Assembly: GCF_013911755.1 (NCBI RefSeq)
Contig: NZ_JACESP010000011.1
Span: 1 to 64,000 of the forward strand
DNA length: 64,000 nucleotides
Direction: 5' to 3'
Source: Sphingosinicella sp.
GTDB taxonomy: Bacteria; Pseudomonadota; Alphaproteobacteria; Sphingomonadales; Sphingomonadaceae
The notes under the pieces were generated by a model. That model did no database searches, had not been told where the DNA came from, and saw only the letters and a list, made by a program, of their open reading frames with translations. The position numbers were made by a program, and so were the translations under genes. Of this stretch, positions 8,607 to 19,949 are shown piece by piece. How positions within the stretch are numbered: position 1 is the first letter of the stretch; the number at the start of each line of letters is the position of its first letter.

Positions 8607-10937
8607 TCAGTCGCGGTCGCCGGCGATGAAGTCCGGCAGACCGCCGCCCTCGCCTTCGCTCGACTCTTCACGACGGGGACGGTCGCCGCCCTCGCCGCGA
8701 TCCCGGCGCGGGCCACGATCACGGTCACGGCCACCACCGCCGCCGCGTCCACGGTCGCCGCCACGGCCGCCGCGATCTCCACGATCGCCGCGGTCGCTGC
8801 GCTCACCGCGCGGGCGTTCCTCACGCGGCGGGCGCGTGTCGGGCAGTTCCTCGCCCGTCTCCTGGTTGACGAGGCGCATCGACAGGCGAACCTTGCCGCG
8901 GTCGTCGATGCCGAGCACCTTGACCTTCACCTCCTGGCCTTCGGTGAGCACCTCGGAAACCTTCGCGACGCGCTCTTCCTTGATCTCGGAGATGTGGACG
9001 AGGCCGTCCTTGGCGCCCATGAAGTTCACGAACGCGCCGAAATCGACCATCGACACGACCTTGCCGTTGTAGATCTTGCCCACTTCCGGCTCGGCGACGA
9101 TGCCGATGATCCAGTTCTTGGCGGCTTCGATCTTGGCAATGTCCGAAGACGCGATCTTGATCGTGCCGTCGTCCTCGATGTCCACCTTGGCGCCCGTCTC
9201 TGCGACGATCTCGCGGATCACCTTACCGCCGGTGCCGATCACTTCGCGGATTTTGTCCTTCGGGATCGTCATCGTCTCGATGCGCGGCGCGTGCGCCGAC
9301 ATCTCGGTGCGGGTGCCGTCGAGCGCCTTGTTCATCTCATTCAGGATGTGCGCGCGGCCGGCCTTCGCCTGGCTGAGCGCCACCTTCATGATTTCCTCGG
9401 TGATGCCCGCGACCTTGATGTCCATCTGCAGCGAGGTGATGCCGAGCTCGGTGCCCGCCACCTTGAAGTCCATGTCGCCGAGGTGATCCTCGTCGCCGAG
9501 GATGTCCGAAATCACCGCGAAGTCCTTGCCTTCGAGGATGAGGCCCATGGCGATGCCCGAAACCGGACGCTTCAGCGGCACGCCGGCATCCATCAGGGCC
9601 AGCGATCCGCCGCACACCGTCGCCATCGACGACGAGCCGTTCGACTCGGTGATGTCGGCGATGACGCGCATCGTGTAGGGGAACTCTTCCTTCGCCGGCA
9701 GCACCGGGCGCAGCGCGCGCCACGCCAGCTTGCCGTGACCGACTTCGCGGCGGCCCGGCGCGCCGAAGCGCCCGACTTCACCGACCGAGTACGGCGGGAA
9801 GTTGTAGTGCAGCAGGAAGTTTTCGTGGCTGATGCCGTAGATCGCATCGATCATCTGCTCGTCGTCGGCGGTGCCGAGCGTCGTGGTGACGATCGCCTGC
9901 GTCTCGCCGCGCGTGAAGAGCGCGGAGCCGTGCGTGCGCGGCAGAACCTGCACTTCGGCCATGATCGGGCGCACGTCTTCCTTGCCGCGGCCATCGATAC
10001 GGCGGCCGTCCTTCAGGATCGCGCCGCGAACGATGTCGGCTTCCAGCTTCTTGACGAGCTTGCCGAGCTTCAGCTTCTCAGCCGGCTCTGCGTCAGCGAA
10101 GGACTCCTTCGCCTTGGCGCGTGCGGCGTCGAGCGCGGCGACGCGCTCCTGCTTCACGGTCAGCTTGTAGGCGGCTTCGATGTCCTTGCCGACGAGCTTC
10201 TTGAGCGTCGCCTTCTTGGCGGCGGAATCGTCGTCGAGCTTCAGCTCCCACGGATCCTTCGCGGCCTTCTCGGCGAGGCGGATGATCGCGTCGATGACCT
10301 TCTTGCCGTTCTCGTGAACGAACATCACGGCGCCGAGCATGACTTCCTCGGAAAGCTCATGCGCTTCCGATTCCACCATCAGCACCGCGTCCTGCGTACC
10401 GGCGGCGACGAGGTCGAGCTTCGAGCCTTCGAGGTTGCGGCTGGGGTTCAGCACATATTCGCCGTCGACGTAGCCGACGCGGCCACCCGCGATGGGCCCC
10501 ATGAACGGCACGCCCGAAAGCGTCAGCGCGGCCGACGCCGCGATAAGCGCCAGCACGTCCGGCTCATTCTCGCCGTCATAGCTCAGCACCTGACAGATCA
10601 CGTTGATCTCGTTGTAGAAGCCTTCCGGGAACAGCGGACGGATCGGGCGGTCGATGAGGCGGCTGGTCAGCGTCTCATGCTCGGTCGGGCGACCTTCGCG
10701 CTTGAAGAACCCGCCGGGGATACGGCCCGCAGCCGAGAATTTTTCCTGATAGTGCACGGTCAGCGGGAAGAAATCCTGGCCTTCCTTCACCGACTTCGCA
10801 GCCGTCACGGCGCAGAGCACCACGGTTTCACCGAGCGTCGCGAACACCGCGCCGTCGGCCTGACGGGCAATGCGGCCCGTTTCCAGGGTCAGCGTCTTGC
10901 CGCCCCACTGCGTTTCAACTTTGTGGATATTGAACAT
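8607..10937 (-). CDS. pnp: Polynucleotide phosphorylase
   Basis: Phosphorolytic 3'-to-5' exoribonuclease and polymerase, a core part of the RNA degradosome. The 776-residue protein shows two RNase PH-like domains with [21 protein letters not shown] in the first and [15 protein letters not shown] in the second. A KH domain contains [10 protein letters not shown], and an S1 domain begins near [18 protein letters not shown]. The tail is unusually long and low in complexity, with runs of RGD/RGG/DR (roughly residues 700-760), and ends [14 protein letters not shown]. That LPDF-like ending is common in alphaproteobacterial PNPases; the RGG-like tail may bind RNA. It lies downstream of rpsO in the usual order, with a leader hairpin between them. 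Confidence 0.97.
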   Translation of the reverse strand: MFNIHKVETQWGGKTLTLETGRIARQADGAVFATLGETVVLCAVTAAKSVKEGQDFFPLTVHYQEKFSAAGRIPGGFFKREGRPTEHETLTSRLIDRPIRPLFPEGFYNEINVICQVLSYDGENEPDVLALIAASAALTLSGVPFMGPIAGGRVGYVDGEYVLNPSRNLEGSKLDLVAAGTQDAVLMVESEAHELSEEVMLGAVMFVHENGKKVIDAIIRLAEKAAKDPWELKLDDDSAAKKATLKKLVGKDIEAAYKLTVKQERVAALDAARAKAKESFADAEPAEKLKLGKLVKKLEADIVRGAILKDGRRIDGRGKEDVRPIMAEVQVLPRTHGSALFTRGETQAIVTTTLGTADDEQMIDAIYGISHENFLLHYNFPPYSVGEVGRFGAPGRREVGHGKLAWRALRPVLPAKEEFPYTMRVIADITESNGSSSMATVCGGSLALMDAGVPLKRPVSGIAMGLILEGKDFAVISDILGDEDHLGDMDFKVAGTELGITSLQMDIKVAGITEEIMKVALSQAKAGRAHILNEMNKALDGTRTEMSAHAPRIETMTIPKDKIREVIGTGGKVIREIVAETGAKVDIEDDGTIKIASSDIAKIEAAKNWIIGIVAEPEVGKIYNGKVVSMVDFGAFVNFMGAKDGLVHISEIKEERVAKVSEVLTEGQEVKVKVLGIDDRGKVRLSMRLVNQETGEELPDTRPPREERPRGERSDRGDRGDRGGRGGDRGRGGGGGRDRDRGPRRDRGEGGDRPRREESSEGEGGGLPDFIAGDRD

Positions 10938-11001
10938 GTGTTTTTCCGTTTCCTTCGCAGCCGGTCAAAAACGGGCCCTATGCCCGCCCGGCCTCCATCA
11001 T

Positions 11002-11029
11002 CCGTCGCCGCGCTTGTCGCGGCCGACGG
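11002..11029 (-). other. Stem-loop in the pnp leader
   Basis: CCGTCGCCGCG pairs with CGCGGCCGACGG around a five-base loop, with one bulged base, giving about 11 pairs. It lies roughly 65 bases upstream of the pnp start, between rpsO and pnp. In E. coli the pnp leader has an RNase III-cut stem used for autoregulation. This stem has the right place for that, but the role is inference. Confidence 0.5.
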
Positions 11030-11080
11030 TTTGCGCACGGTGGCAGGCATTTTCGCGCCCGCCGTACCTTCAATACGAAA

Positions 11081-11102
11081 CGGGCGCCGTGCGCGGCGCC
11101 CG
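11081..11102 (-). terminator. Terminator or attenuator after rpsO
   Basis: A perfect nine-base-pair stem (CGGGCGCCG with CGGCGCCCG) and a four-base loop, about a dozen bases after the rpsO stop. On the minus strand GTTTCGTATT follows. It likely separates most rpsO transcripts from pnp, as in other bacteria where rpsO and pnp are partly uncoupled. Confidence 0.65.
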
Positions 11103-11113
11103 AGACGAACCTT

Positions 11114-11383
11114 TTACTTGCGAAGCCCGAGCTTCCCGATGAGGTCGGTATACCGCCCCTCGTCCTTGCGCTTCAGGTAATCCAGCAGCGTGCGCCGCTT
11201 GTTCACCAGCATGAGCAGACCGCGCCGCGAGTGGTTGTCCTTGGCGTGAGTCTTGAAGTGCTCGGTGAGGTTGGCGATGCGCTCCGAAAGGATCGAGACC
11301 TGAACTTCGGGGCTGCCGGTGTCGCCTTCGGCGCGGGCATGTTCCTTGATCAGCGCTTCCTTGCGCTCGGCTGTAATCGACAT
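11114..11383 (-). CDS. rpsO: 30S ribosomal protein S15
   Basis: Small-subunit protein that binds 16S rRNA early in assembly and bridges to the 50S subunit. At 89 residues it is the exact usual length, with the conserved stretches [35 protein letters not shown] and [11 protein letters not shown]. It lies 15 bases after truB and before pnp, the classic order. Confidence 0.98.
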   Translation of the reverse strand: MSITAERKEALIKEHARAEGDTGSPEVQVSILSERIANLTEHFKTHAKDNHSRRGLLMLVNKRRTLLDYLKRKDEGRYTDLIGKLGLRK

Positions 11384-11398
11384 CGTGACTCCTTCGTT

Positions 11399-12280
11399 CT
11401 AGAGGTTGAAGCCCCGCTCCACACGGACCGTCCCCGCTTCAACGCGGGCGAGCGCGACGGGCACCTCGCCCAGCATCGCGACCACAAGTCCGTCCGGTTC
11501 GGGACGTCCGGCGAGCGTCTGGCCCGATTTGAGCCGGGCCGCTTCGCCGGGGTTGACCGCCAGAGCCGGGATGTCGTCCAGCCCCGCGGTCAGCGGCAAC
11601 AGTGCCGCTATAAGGCGCTGCTCCATAGCGAGTTCGCCGAGTTTGTCCAGCGATATCGCGCCTTCGAGGCCGAACGGCCCCGCCTTCGTGCGCCGCAGCA
11701 TGATGACGTGGCCCACCGTGCCGAGTGCCTCCGCGATATCCCGCGCCAGGCTCCGCACATAGGTGCCCTTGGAGCAGGACACGGAGAACGTCGCCGTCTC
11801 GCCGTCCGCTTCTACCAGCCGCAGCGCATGTATCGTGACCGCGCGCGGCGGCAGCACAACGACCTCGCCGGCGCGCGCCCGCGCATAGGCCCGCTCGCCA
11901 TCCACCTTCAGCGCCGAATACGCAGGTGGGCGCTGTTCTATGAGGCCCGTGAAGCGCGGCAGAACCGCCTCGATCGCGGCACGCGCCGGGCGTACGTCCG
12001 ATGTCGCGACCACCCCGCCTTCAGCGTCATCGGTCTCCGTCGCGACGCCGAAGCGGACCGTGAAGTCGTAGGCCTTGTCGCCGTTGAGCATCCGGCCAGT
12101 GAGCTTGGTCGCCTCGCCGAGCGCGATCGGCAGCACGCCGGTTGCGAGCGGATCAAGCGTGCCGCCGTGGCCGATCTTCGGCTTGGGAAAGCCCGCCTGC
12201 CGCCACAGCCGCTTTATCGCGGCAACGCCCTGCGCCGAGGTCAGCCCCAGCGGCTTGTCGAGGATGATCCAGCCATTCAC
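11399..12280 (-). CDS. truB: tRNA pseudouridine-55 synthase
   Basis: Converts U55 to pseudouridine in the T-loop of tRNAs. The start is the GTG at 12280, giving the family N-terminus MNGWIILDKPLGLTSAQGV; a longer frame exists but is not family-like. The motif KIGHGGTLDPLATGVLPIA carries the catalytic Asp in GTLDP, followed by GEATKL and RPPAYSALKVDGERAY. The protein is 293 residues, normal for TruB. In many relatives truB directly follows rbfA. Here DUF6491, tdk and vapBC intervene. Confidence 0.96.
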   Translation of the reverse strand: MNGWIILDKPLGLTSAQGVAAIKRLWRQAGFPKPKIGHGGTLDPLATGVLPIALGEATKLTGRMLNGDKAYDFTVRFGVATETDDAEGGVVATSDVRPARAAIEAVLPRFTGLIEQRPPAYSALKVDGERAYARARAGEVVVLPPRAVTIHALRLVEADGETATFSVSCSKGTYVRSLARDIAEALGTVGHVIMLRRTKAGPFGLEGAISLDKLGELAMEQRLIAALLPLTAGLDDIPALAVNPGEAARLKSGQTLAGRPEPDGLVVAMLGEVPVALARVEAGTVRVERGFNL

Positions 12281-12312
12281 GCGGGCGGCTGTAGCGCCCC
12301 GCGCCCGACCTG

Positions 12313-12711
12313 TCAGTCTTCTTTGCGCTCGTCGGCCGTTTCGGCCTTCGCCTTCTTGCCCGGGTCTTCCGCCGTCACGAGGCTCTTCAGCTGACAGGTG
12401 CGACCCTCGACAAGGATTTGCCCGAACTTGTCGAGCGTGCCGGTGCCCTTGGTGATGAAGCCGATCTTGGTCGCGAAGCTCAGGCCCGTGCACGGTCCCA
12501 TCGTCTCGGCATAGTACCAGCGGCCGGTCTGACCCTCGATATAGAGCGCATGGTCGTTTTCAGCGCGGAAGTTTCGGATGCCGGAGGTGTCGGCAAATGG
12601 AATGCGCGCCTCTTCGCCAAGCTTTGCGTGCGGCGCGGCCGCGCCCGCCGGAACGGCGGAAAGGAGCGCGGCGACGACGCCCGCTCCGACAGCATGGAAA
12701 ATGGTCTTCAT
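12313..12711 (-). CDS. DUF6491 family secreted protein
   Basis: A 132-residue protein with a signal peptide (MKTIFHAVGAGVVAALLSAVPAGAAA). A single small domain follows, with a conserved look: IPFADTSGIRNFRAENDHALYI, WYYAETMGPCTGL, IGFITKGTGTLDKFGQILV and a second cysteine in GRTCQLKSL. The two cysteines may form a disulfide. The tail is lysine/glutamate rich. This pattern fits DUF6491, whose function is unknown. The start is the ATG before the signal peptide, preceded by GGAGACAGGGC. It lies between tdk and truB. Confidence 0.8.
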   Translation of the reverse strand: MKTIFHAVGAGVVAALLSAVPAGAAAPHAKLGEEARIPFADTSGIRNFRAENDHALYIEGQTGRWYYAETMGPCTGLSFATKIGFITKGTGTLDKFGQILVEGRTCQLKSLVTAEDPGKKAKAETADERKED

Positions 12712-12783
12712 GCCCTGTCTCCTTCGCCCCGCTTTTCGCACCCGCCGACTGAACGACGACTGAGCGTCGAGGTCAGTTCCCGT

Positions 12784-13362
12784 TCAGGTGGCGAGACGCT
12801 CCAGGAAATGTTTCCGGCAAAGCGCGATATAGCGGTCGTTTCCGCCGATATCGGTCTGCGCACCCTCGCGCACCGGTGTTCCGTCGGCATCGACCCGCAG
12901 GTTCATCGTCGCCTTGCGCCCGCATTCGCACACCGACTTCAGCTCCACGAGCTTGTCGGCAATCGCGAGCAGCCGCGCGCTGCCTTCAAACAGTTCGCCG
13001 CGGAAATCGGTGCGGAGACCATAGGCGAGCACCGGAATGCCGAGCCGGTCGCACACCGCTGCGAGCTGATCGACCTGCTTGCGGCTGAGGAACTGCGCCT
13101 CATCGACCAGCACGCAGCCGATCGGCGCCGCGTCATGTTCGGCCGAAATGATGACGTCGAGATCGGTATCGTCCGAGAAGGGAATCGCCTCGGCCTCGAG
13201 CCCGATCCGCGAATTGATGCGCCCCCGCCCGCCGCGATCGTCGACCGCCGCCGTGAACAGCAACGTCCGCATCCCGCGCTCGACGTAGTTGAAGCTCGAT
13301 TGCAGCAGCGTCGTCGATTTCCCCGCGTTCATCGAGGCGAAGTAGAAATACAGCTTCGCCAT
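12784..13362 (-). CDS. tdk: Thymidine kinase
   Basis: Type II thymidine kinase that phosphorylates thymidine in the salvage pathway. Visible are the Walker A loop [16 protein letters not shown] near the N-terminus, the Walker B/catalytic [10 protein letters not shown], the lasso zinc site [13 protein letters not shown] with a later CRKHF, and a Tyr loop before the C-terminus. At 192 residues it is typical. Its ATG overlaps the vapC stop (ATGA), so it is likely translated from the vapBC message. Confidence 0.96.
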   Translation of the reverse strand: MAKLYFYFASMNAGKSTTLLQSSFNYVERGMRTLLFTAAVDDRGGRGRINSRIGLEAEAIPFSDDTDLDVIISAEHDAAPIGCVLVDEAQFLSRKQVDQLAAVCDRLGIPVLAYGLRTDFRGELFEGSARLLAIADKLVELKSVCECGRKATMNLRVDADGTPVREGAQTDIGGNDRYIALCRKHFLERLAT

Positions 13363-13751
13363 CAGCCGAGCGTTTCAACGGCAAGCGGCGACGTATCTCC
13401 GACAGCCTTTGCGAAGCGGCGATCGAACGTCTGGAATGCCGTGGCCCCGGCCGATGCGGCAAGATGGAGGAGGTCACCGAGATCGCCTTTCTCCGCGAAC
13501 CGGCCAAGCGCCCAGCGAACGGCATCGGCTTCCGGCACGACGACGCCCGGCAAATCGATAAGGGTCGACAACGCATCGGCGATGTTCACGCGCGAAAGCC
13601 CATAGCGCGAGCTCAGCACCCAGCCTGTTTCGAGAAGTACGGTCAGCGGGATCATGGCCCCGGCCTTCAGCGCACGTTCCGCGGCCTCCGTCTGTGCCGG
13701 GGTGTCACGCATCAGCACGCGCACGAGAATATTCGTGTCGACCGCCTTCAC
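13362..13751 (-). CDS. vapC: PIN-domain toxin, VapC type
   Basis: Predicted PIN-fold ribonuclease toxin of a type II toxin-antitoxin pair. From the GTG start the protein begins [16 protein letters not shown] with the first acidic metal ligand (D4). It continues with the Glu of LLETGWVL, an acidic [10 protein letters not shown] region and a late Asp in [11 protein letters not shown], the expected set of four acidic residues. The 129-residue length is usual. The GTG overlaps the TGA of the antitoxin gene (GTGA) and its own stop overlaps tdk (ATGA). The target RNA is not predictable; many VapCs cut initiator tRNA or 23S rRNA. Confidence 0.88.
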   Translation of the reverse strand: MKAVDTNILVRVLMRDTPAQTEAAERALKAGAMIPLTVLLETGWVLSSRYGLSRVNIADALSTLIDLPGVVVPEADAVRWALGRFAEKGDLGDLLHLAASAGATAFQTFDRRFAKAVGDTSPLAVETLG

Positions 13752-14032
13752 CAGTCGCCGCGCGCGCCTCTTTCGGCCCACATCCGGCCGACCGCCTCGT
13801 CCATTTCCTCGATACTGATAGGCGGACCTTTATACGGCGGCACGCGAGACCGGAAATCCGCCAGAAGCTCATCAAAGCTCCGTCCCGATTTCTGCTGTAC
13901 CGGCCGAAGCAGCACGCCGCCGTTCACCGTGATGACGTCGAGTTCCTGCCCTTCGGCGAGGCCGAGCTGGGTCCGCACGTCCTTTGGGATCACCACCTGT
14001 CCCTTGGCCGAAAGTCTGGTCCGCGCGTTCAT
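13748..14032 (-). CDS. vapB: AbrB/MazE-type antitoxin, VapB
   Basis: DNA-binding antitoxin of the swapped-hairpin AbrB/SpoVT type. The opening MNARTRLSAKGQVVIPKDVR and LGLAEGQELDV is the signature of that fold. The C-terminal part (SFDELLADFRSRVPPYKGPP and EEMDEAVGRMWAERG) should wrap the VapC active site. It is 94 residues long. A perfect palindrome lies at 14036-14053, just upstream of the ATG, matching the autoregulation typical of these pairs. The start is chosen by this AbrB N-terminus and by the promoter position. Confidence 0.88.
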   Translation of the reverse strand: MNARTRLSAKGQVVIPKDVRTQLGLAEGQELDVITVNGGVLLRPVQQKSGRSFDELLADFRSRVPPYKGPPISIEEMDEAVGRMWAERGARGDW

Positions 14033-14035
14033 ATA

Positions 14036-14067
14036 GGTAAGATACGTCTTACCGCAGCACGCGTCAA
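14036..14067 (-). promoter_or_regulatory. vapBC promoter with overlapping operator palindrome
   Basis: On the minus strand TTGACG (14067-14062) and TATCTT (14044-14039) are 17 bases apart, a good sigma-70 pair. The perfect inverted repeat GGTAAGA-TACG-TCTTACC (14036-14053) covers the -10 box and would serve as the VapB(C) operator. The expected transcription start falls at about 14032, the A of the vapB ATG, so the message may be leaderless. The -35 box overlaps the rbfA stop codon. Confidence 0.75.
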
Positions 14068-14453
14068 TCGTCGCCGAGGTCGCGTGCCACCTTGGGGTCG
14101 CGCAGCAGCGCGTCGATACGGCTGGCTTCCTCGTAGCTCTCATCGAGCCGAAACTTCAGCTCGGGCGTGTATTTGGTGGACATCGACCGCGCCACCTCGC
14201 CGCGCAGGAACTTCGCATTGCGGCGAAGCGCGGCAAGCACCTCGTCGTCGTCGCCGCCGAGCGCCTTCACGAAGGCGGTGGCGATGCGGAGGTCCGGCGA
14301 GACGCGCACTTCGCTCACCGAGACGATGTGCGTTTCGAGCACGGGATCGCGCACCTCACCGCGGCCGAGCACGCCGGCGAGCACATGGCGCACCTGCTCG
14401 CCGATCCGCAGCAGCCGGACCGATTTGCCCTCGGGGGTCTGCATCTGGCGCAT
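14064..14453 (-). CDS. rbfA: Ribosome-binding factor A
   Basis: Small KH-like factor needed for late 30S maturation and cold adaptation. The 129-residue protein shows the family patterns [36 protein letters not shown] and [20 protein letters not shown], followed by [16 protein letters not shown]. It lies 20 bases after infB in the standard order. Its stop codon is shared with the vapBC -35 region. Confidence 0.95.
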   Translation of the reverse strand: MRQMQTPEGKSVRLLRIGEQVRHVLAGVLGRGEVRDPVLETHIVSVSEVRVSPDLRIATAFVKALGGDDDEVLAALRRNAKFLRGEVARSMSTKYTPELKFRLDESYEEASRIDALLRDPKVARDLGDD

Positions 14454-14473
14454 AGGCGTTCCGCGCGAACGCC

Positions 14474-17002
<2,529 letters not shown>

Positions 17003-17011
17003 TCGTACCCT

Positions 17012-17665
17012 TCACAACTCAAGTCCAGCGGGCGGTTCATCGCCCTCAATTTCGATTCCGTCCTGCAGGCCGAGATACGCGCGCCAGCGGCCGACCGCAG
17101 ACTCGACGCGAAGCGCCGCCTGCCGGTCGCGGACCGCGGCGTGTACCACATTGGCCTGCCCGAGCGCCAAGGACAATTCATCCCGGCCCGCCGGCAAGGC
17201 GATTGCTTTGGCCTTTCCGCCCGCCGAATGCAACCGCTGCGCCAGCTTGCGCACCCCGTCGGGCGCCGCGTCGGCGGCGTGCAGCACAAGCCGCGCTTCG
17301 CCGCTGTCCACCGCCCCTGCGATGCGGTCGCTGCCGAGCAGTAGATTGCCCGCGCGGAGTTCCAGCCCGAGCCGATCGAGCGCCGCGCGTTTCAGCCCGG
17401 CCTCGATGCGATCCGCCATGCCTTCGGGCACGCGCTTCACATCGCCCTTGAAGGCGCGTTGCAGCGCGCCTTTCAGCTTGCCCTTGGCCTCGGCCTCCGC
17501 AACGAGCGCACGGTCGGGGCTCACCCACGCGCCGCGGCCCGGCGCGCGCGCGCCGATGTCCGGCAGAACCTCGCCGTCGGGGGAAAGAGCGAGCCGCACC
17601 AGTGCGTCCCGCCCCTCGCGCTCACCGCTTATTATGCAGCGACGTTCGGGCTCATGCTTCGGCAT
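17012..17665 (-). CDS. ylxR: YlxR-type RNA-binding protein with a C-terminal L7Ae-like domain
   Basis: A 217-residue protein made of an N-terminal YlxR (DUF448) domain (RRCIISGEREGRDALVRLAL, GRGAWVSPDRALV) and a second part from about residue 110 that looks like a ribosomal L7Ae-fold module (GLELRAGNLLLGSDRIAGAV, ARLVLHAADAAPDGVRKLAQ). The fused form is common in Alphaproteobacteria. YlxR proteins bind the RNase P RNA in Firmicutes (RnpM) and act between nusA and infB elsewhere. Its start overlaps nusA by 14 bases, and infB starts nine bases after its stop. Confidence 0.9.
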   Translation of the reverse strand: MPKHEPERRCIISGEREGRDALVRLALSPDGEVLPDIGARAPGRGAWVSPDRALVAEAEAKGKLKGALQRAFKGDVKRVPEGMADRIEAGLKRAALDRLGLELRAGNLLLGSDRIAGAVDSGEARLVLHAADAAPDGVRKLAQRLHSAGGKAKAIALPAGRDELSLALGQANVVHAAVRDRQAALRVESAVGRWRAYLGLQDGIEIEGDEPPAGLEL

Positions 17666-19211
17666 CCGCGGGTGCGTCCTCCCCGGATGCGTCTTCGCCC
17701 TCGAACCAGTGGGCGCGGGCCGCCATGATGATGCGGTTGCCGTCCGCTTCGCTGAGACCGTACTCCTTGAGCACGCCCTCGCGCTTGGAAACGAGTTCGT
17801 CGGTCGCGAGATCGCCGAGATCGTCGAGCGTCTTGATGCCCGCCTTGCCGAGCGTCACGAGCATCTTCTCGGAGAGTCCCTCGATCTCCGCAAGCGCGTC
17901 TTCCACGCCGAGCGACCGGCGCTCCTCGCGGGCGGCGGCTTCGCGGCGCTCCAGCCCCTCGGTGGCGCGATTCTGCAGCTCGCCGGCCAGATCCTCGTCG
18001 AAACCTTCGATCGCAGCCAGCTCCTCGGTCTCGACGTAAGCGACTTCCTCGAGCTCCGTGAAGCCCTCTGCGACGAGCAGCTGCGCGAGCGTCTCGTCGA
18101 CGTCGAGTTCGTTCATGAACATCTCGGAGCGCTCGACGAATTCCTTCTGGCGGCGTTCGCTCTCGTCGGCCTCGGTCATGATGTCGATCTGGTGACCGGT
18201 GAGCTGGCTCGCAAGGCGCACGTTCTGGCCGCGGCGACCGATGGCGAGCGAAAGCTGGTCGTCGGGAACGACCACCTCGATGCGCTGCTCTTCCTCGTCG
18301 ATCACGACCTTCGCCACTTCGGCGGGCTGCAGCGCGTTCACGACGAAGGTCGCGATGTCGGGCGACCACGGGATGATGTCGATCTTCTCGCCCTGCAGTT
18401 CCTGCACGACCGCCTGCACGCGGCTGCCCTTCATGCCGACGCACGCGCCGACCGGGTCGATCGACGAATCGCGGCTGATGACGCCGATCTTCGCGCGGCT
18501 GCCCGGATCCCGCGCGACCGCCTTGATCTCGATGATGCCGTCGTAGATTTCGGGCACTTCCTGCGCGAACAGCTTCTTCATGTATTCGCCCGCCGCGCGG
18601 GAGAGGAAAATCTGCGGGCCGCGGTTTTCGCGGCGCACATCCTTGATGAGGCACCGCACGCGGTCGTTGACGCGCAGGATCTCGCGCGGGATCTGCTGGT
18701 CGCGGCGGATGACGCCCTCGGCGCGGCCAAGGTCGACGACGACGTGGCCGAACTCGACGCGCTTGACGACGCCCGTCGTCACCTCGTTCACGCGGTCCTT
18801 GAATTCCTCGTACTGACGCTCACGCTCGGCATCGCGCACCTTCTGCACGATCACCTGCTTGGCGGCCTGCGCGGCAATGCGCCCGAATTCGATCGGCGGC
18901 AGCGGATCGACGACGAAATCGCCGATGGCGCTCTTCTTGTCGCGCTTCTGCGCATCGACGAGGCTGATCTGCTTGAAGTGATCCTCCGGCGCCTCGACCA
19001 CTTCGAGCACGCGCCACAGGCGCATCTCGCCAGAGACCGGATCGATCTTCGCGCGGATATCGTTCTCCGCGCCATAGCGTGCGCGCGCCGCGCGCTGGAT
19101 GGCCTCTTCCATCGCCTCGATCACGATCATGCGATCGATGGACTTCTCGCGCGCAACGGCATCGGCAATCGCCAGCAGCTCGGCCTTGTTGGCGGAAATC
19201 GCGGTGGCCAT
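17652..19211 (-). CDS. nusA: Transcription termination/antitermination factor NusA
   Basis: RNA polymerase-binding elongation factor affecting pausing, termination and antitermination. The 519-residue protein has the N-terminal RNAP-binding domain, an S1 domain (about 135-200: [20 protein letters not shown]), two KH domains with the family motif [33 protein letters not shown] and [17 protein letters not shown], and two acidic C-terminal helix-hairpin-helix repeats ([30 protein letters not shown]). Its ATG overlaps the rimP stop. Confidence 0.97.
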   Translation of the reverse strand: MATAISANKAELLAIADAVAREKSIDRMIVIEAMEEAIQRAARARYGAENDIRAKIDPVSGEMRLWRVLEVVEAPEDHFKQISLVDAQKRDKKSAIGDFVVDPLPPIEFGRIAAQAAKQVIVQKVRDAERERQYEEFKDRVNEVTTGVVKRVEFGHVVVDLGRAEGVIRRDQQIPREILRVNDRVRCLIKDVRRENRGPQIFLSRAAGEYMKKLFAQEVPEIYDGIIEIKAVARDPGSRAKIGVISRDSSIDPVGACVGMKGSRVQAVVQELQGEKIDIIPWSPDIATFVVNALQPAEVAKVVIDEEEQRIEVVVPDDQLSLAIGRRGQNVRLASQLTGHQIDIMTEADESERRQKEFVERSEMFMNELDVDETLAQLLVAEGFTELEEVAYVETEELAAIEGFDEDLAGELQNRATEGLERREAAAREERRSLGVEDALAEIEGLSEKMLVTLGKAGIKTLDDLGDLATDELVSKREGVLKEYGLSEADGNRIIMAARAHWFEGEDASGEDAPADAEA

Positions 19212-19747
19212 CAGTCGTCTTCCTCTTCTTCTTCGTCTATCGCGTCGGCGCCCTCGCTGGAGAGCGGCTTCGTAGCCTTGATGAGATCATCGGTCAGCAC
19301 CAGCTTCGCGCTGGCGATACTTGCAAACGGCACTGCGGTCTCGCCGAGTCCCTCGACCGCGATGCGCACCATAGCATCATCGAGACCGAGAATGTGCCCC
19401 TGAAGTCGCTTCCGCCCCTCCACCGGTTCGGCGAGCTGCATCTTCGCGACATATCCGGCCCAGTCGGCAAAATCCTGAAGCCGGGTCAGCGGCCGGTCGA
19501 TGCCGGGCGAACTCACTTCGAGATTATATTCGTCCGGAATCGGATCGACCTCGTCGAGCATGTCCGACACGCGGCGGCTGAGCGCCGCGCACTGATCGAT
19601 GGTGAGCTGCCGTGTCGCGGGATCTTCCGCCATCACCTGCAGCGTCAACCCGCCAGCACCCTTCATCAGCGCGACACGCACGAGGTCGAAGCCCATCGCG
19701 GTTGCGATCGGCTCCATCAATGCCTCGAGCGCTTTCGTGTCCGTCAA
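19211..19747 (-). CDS. rimP: Ribosome maturation factor RimP
   Basis: 30S assembly factor (formerly YhbC). The 178-residue protein shows ALMEPIATAMGFDLVRVAL, the ITIDQCAALSRRVSDMLDE-like block and the diagnostic NLEVSSPGIDRPL. The C-terminal SH3-like domain contains GHILGLDDAMVRI. The tail is very acidic (DAIDEEEEEDD). The start is TTG at 19747, preceded by AAGGA eight bases upstream; no better start is in frame. First gene of the rimP-nusA-ylxR-infB-rbfA operon. Confidence 0.95.
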   Translation of the reverse strand: MTDTKALEALMEPIATAMGFDLVRVALMKGAGGLTLQVMAEDPATRQLTIDQCAALSRRVSDMLDEVDPIPDEYNLEVSSPGIDRPLTRLQDFADWAGYVAKMQLAEPVEGRKRLQGHILGLDDAMVRIAVEGLGETAVPFASIASAKLVLTDDLIKATKPLSSEGADAIDEEEEEDD

Positions 19748-19838
19748 ATCCGGCTTCCTTGCGGATAAGCCCCATCGGCGCCGGCCCCGAACCCTGGAAC
19801 CGACCTCCGCTTGGACTACCCATGTGGAGAACGCCGCT

Positions 19839-19867
19839 CATATAGGCACAAAGCCGCCGGCCCGCAA
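19839..19867 (-). promoter_or_regulatory. Sigma-70 promoter of the rimP-nusA-infB operon
   Basis: Minus-strand TTGCGG (19867-19862) and TATATG (19844-19839) are separated by 17 bases. Transcription would begin near 19832, leaving a leader of about 85 bases before the rimP TTG. Confidence 0.6.
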
Positions 19868-19949
19868 GAGCGGCTCGGTTGGCATTTGTCAGCGAGGGAA
19901 CATCGGCTTAGCCTGCGCGTTCCCCCCGACTTTTGGAGACATTGCCGCA

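Noticed and set aside
8544-11180. An 878-residue open frame on the plus strand opposite pnp
   Set aside because: It is the antisense of a certain gene; third-position GC bias keeps the opposite frame open. Composition (many Arg, Ala, His) is not protein-like and no family motif is seen.
13362-14067. A mobile element carrying vapBC
   Set aside because: No inverted repeats, target duplications or transposase flank the pair, so insertion by a transposon is not supported.
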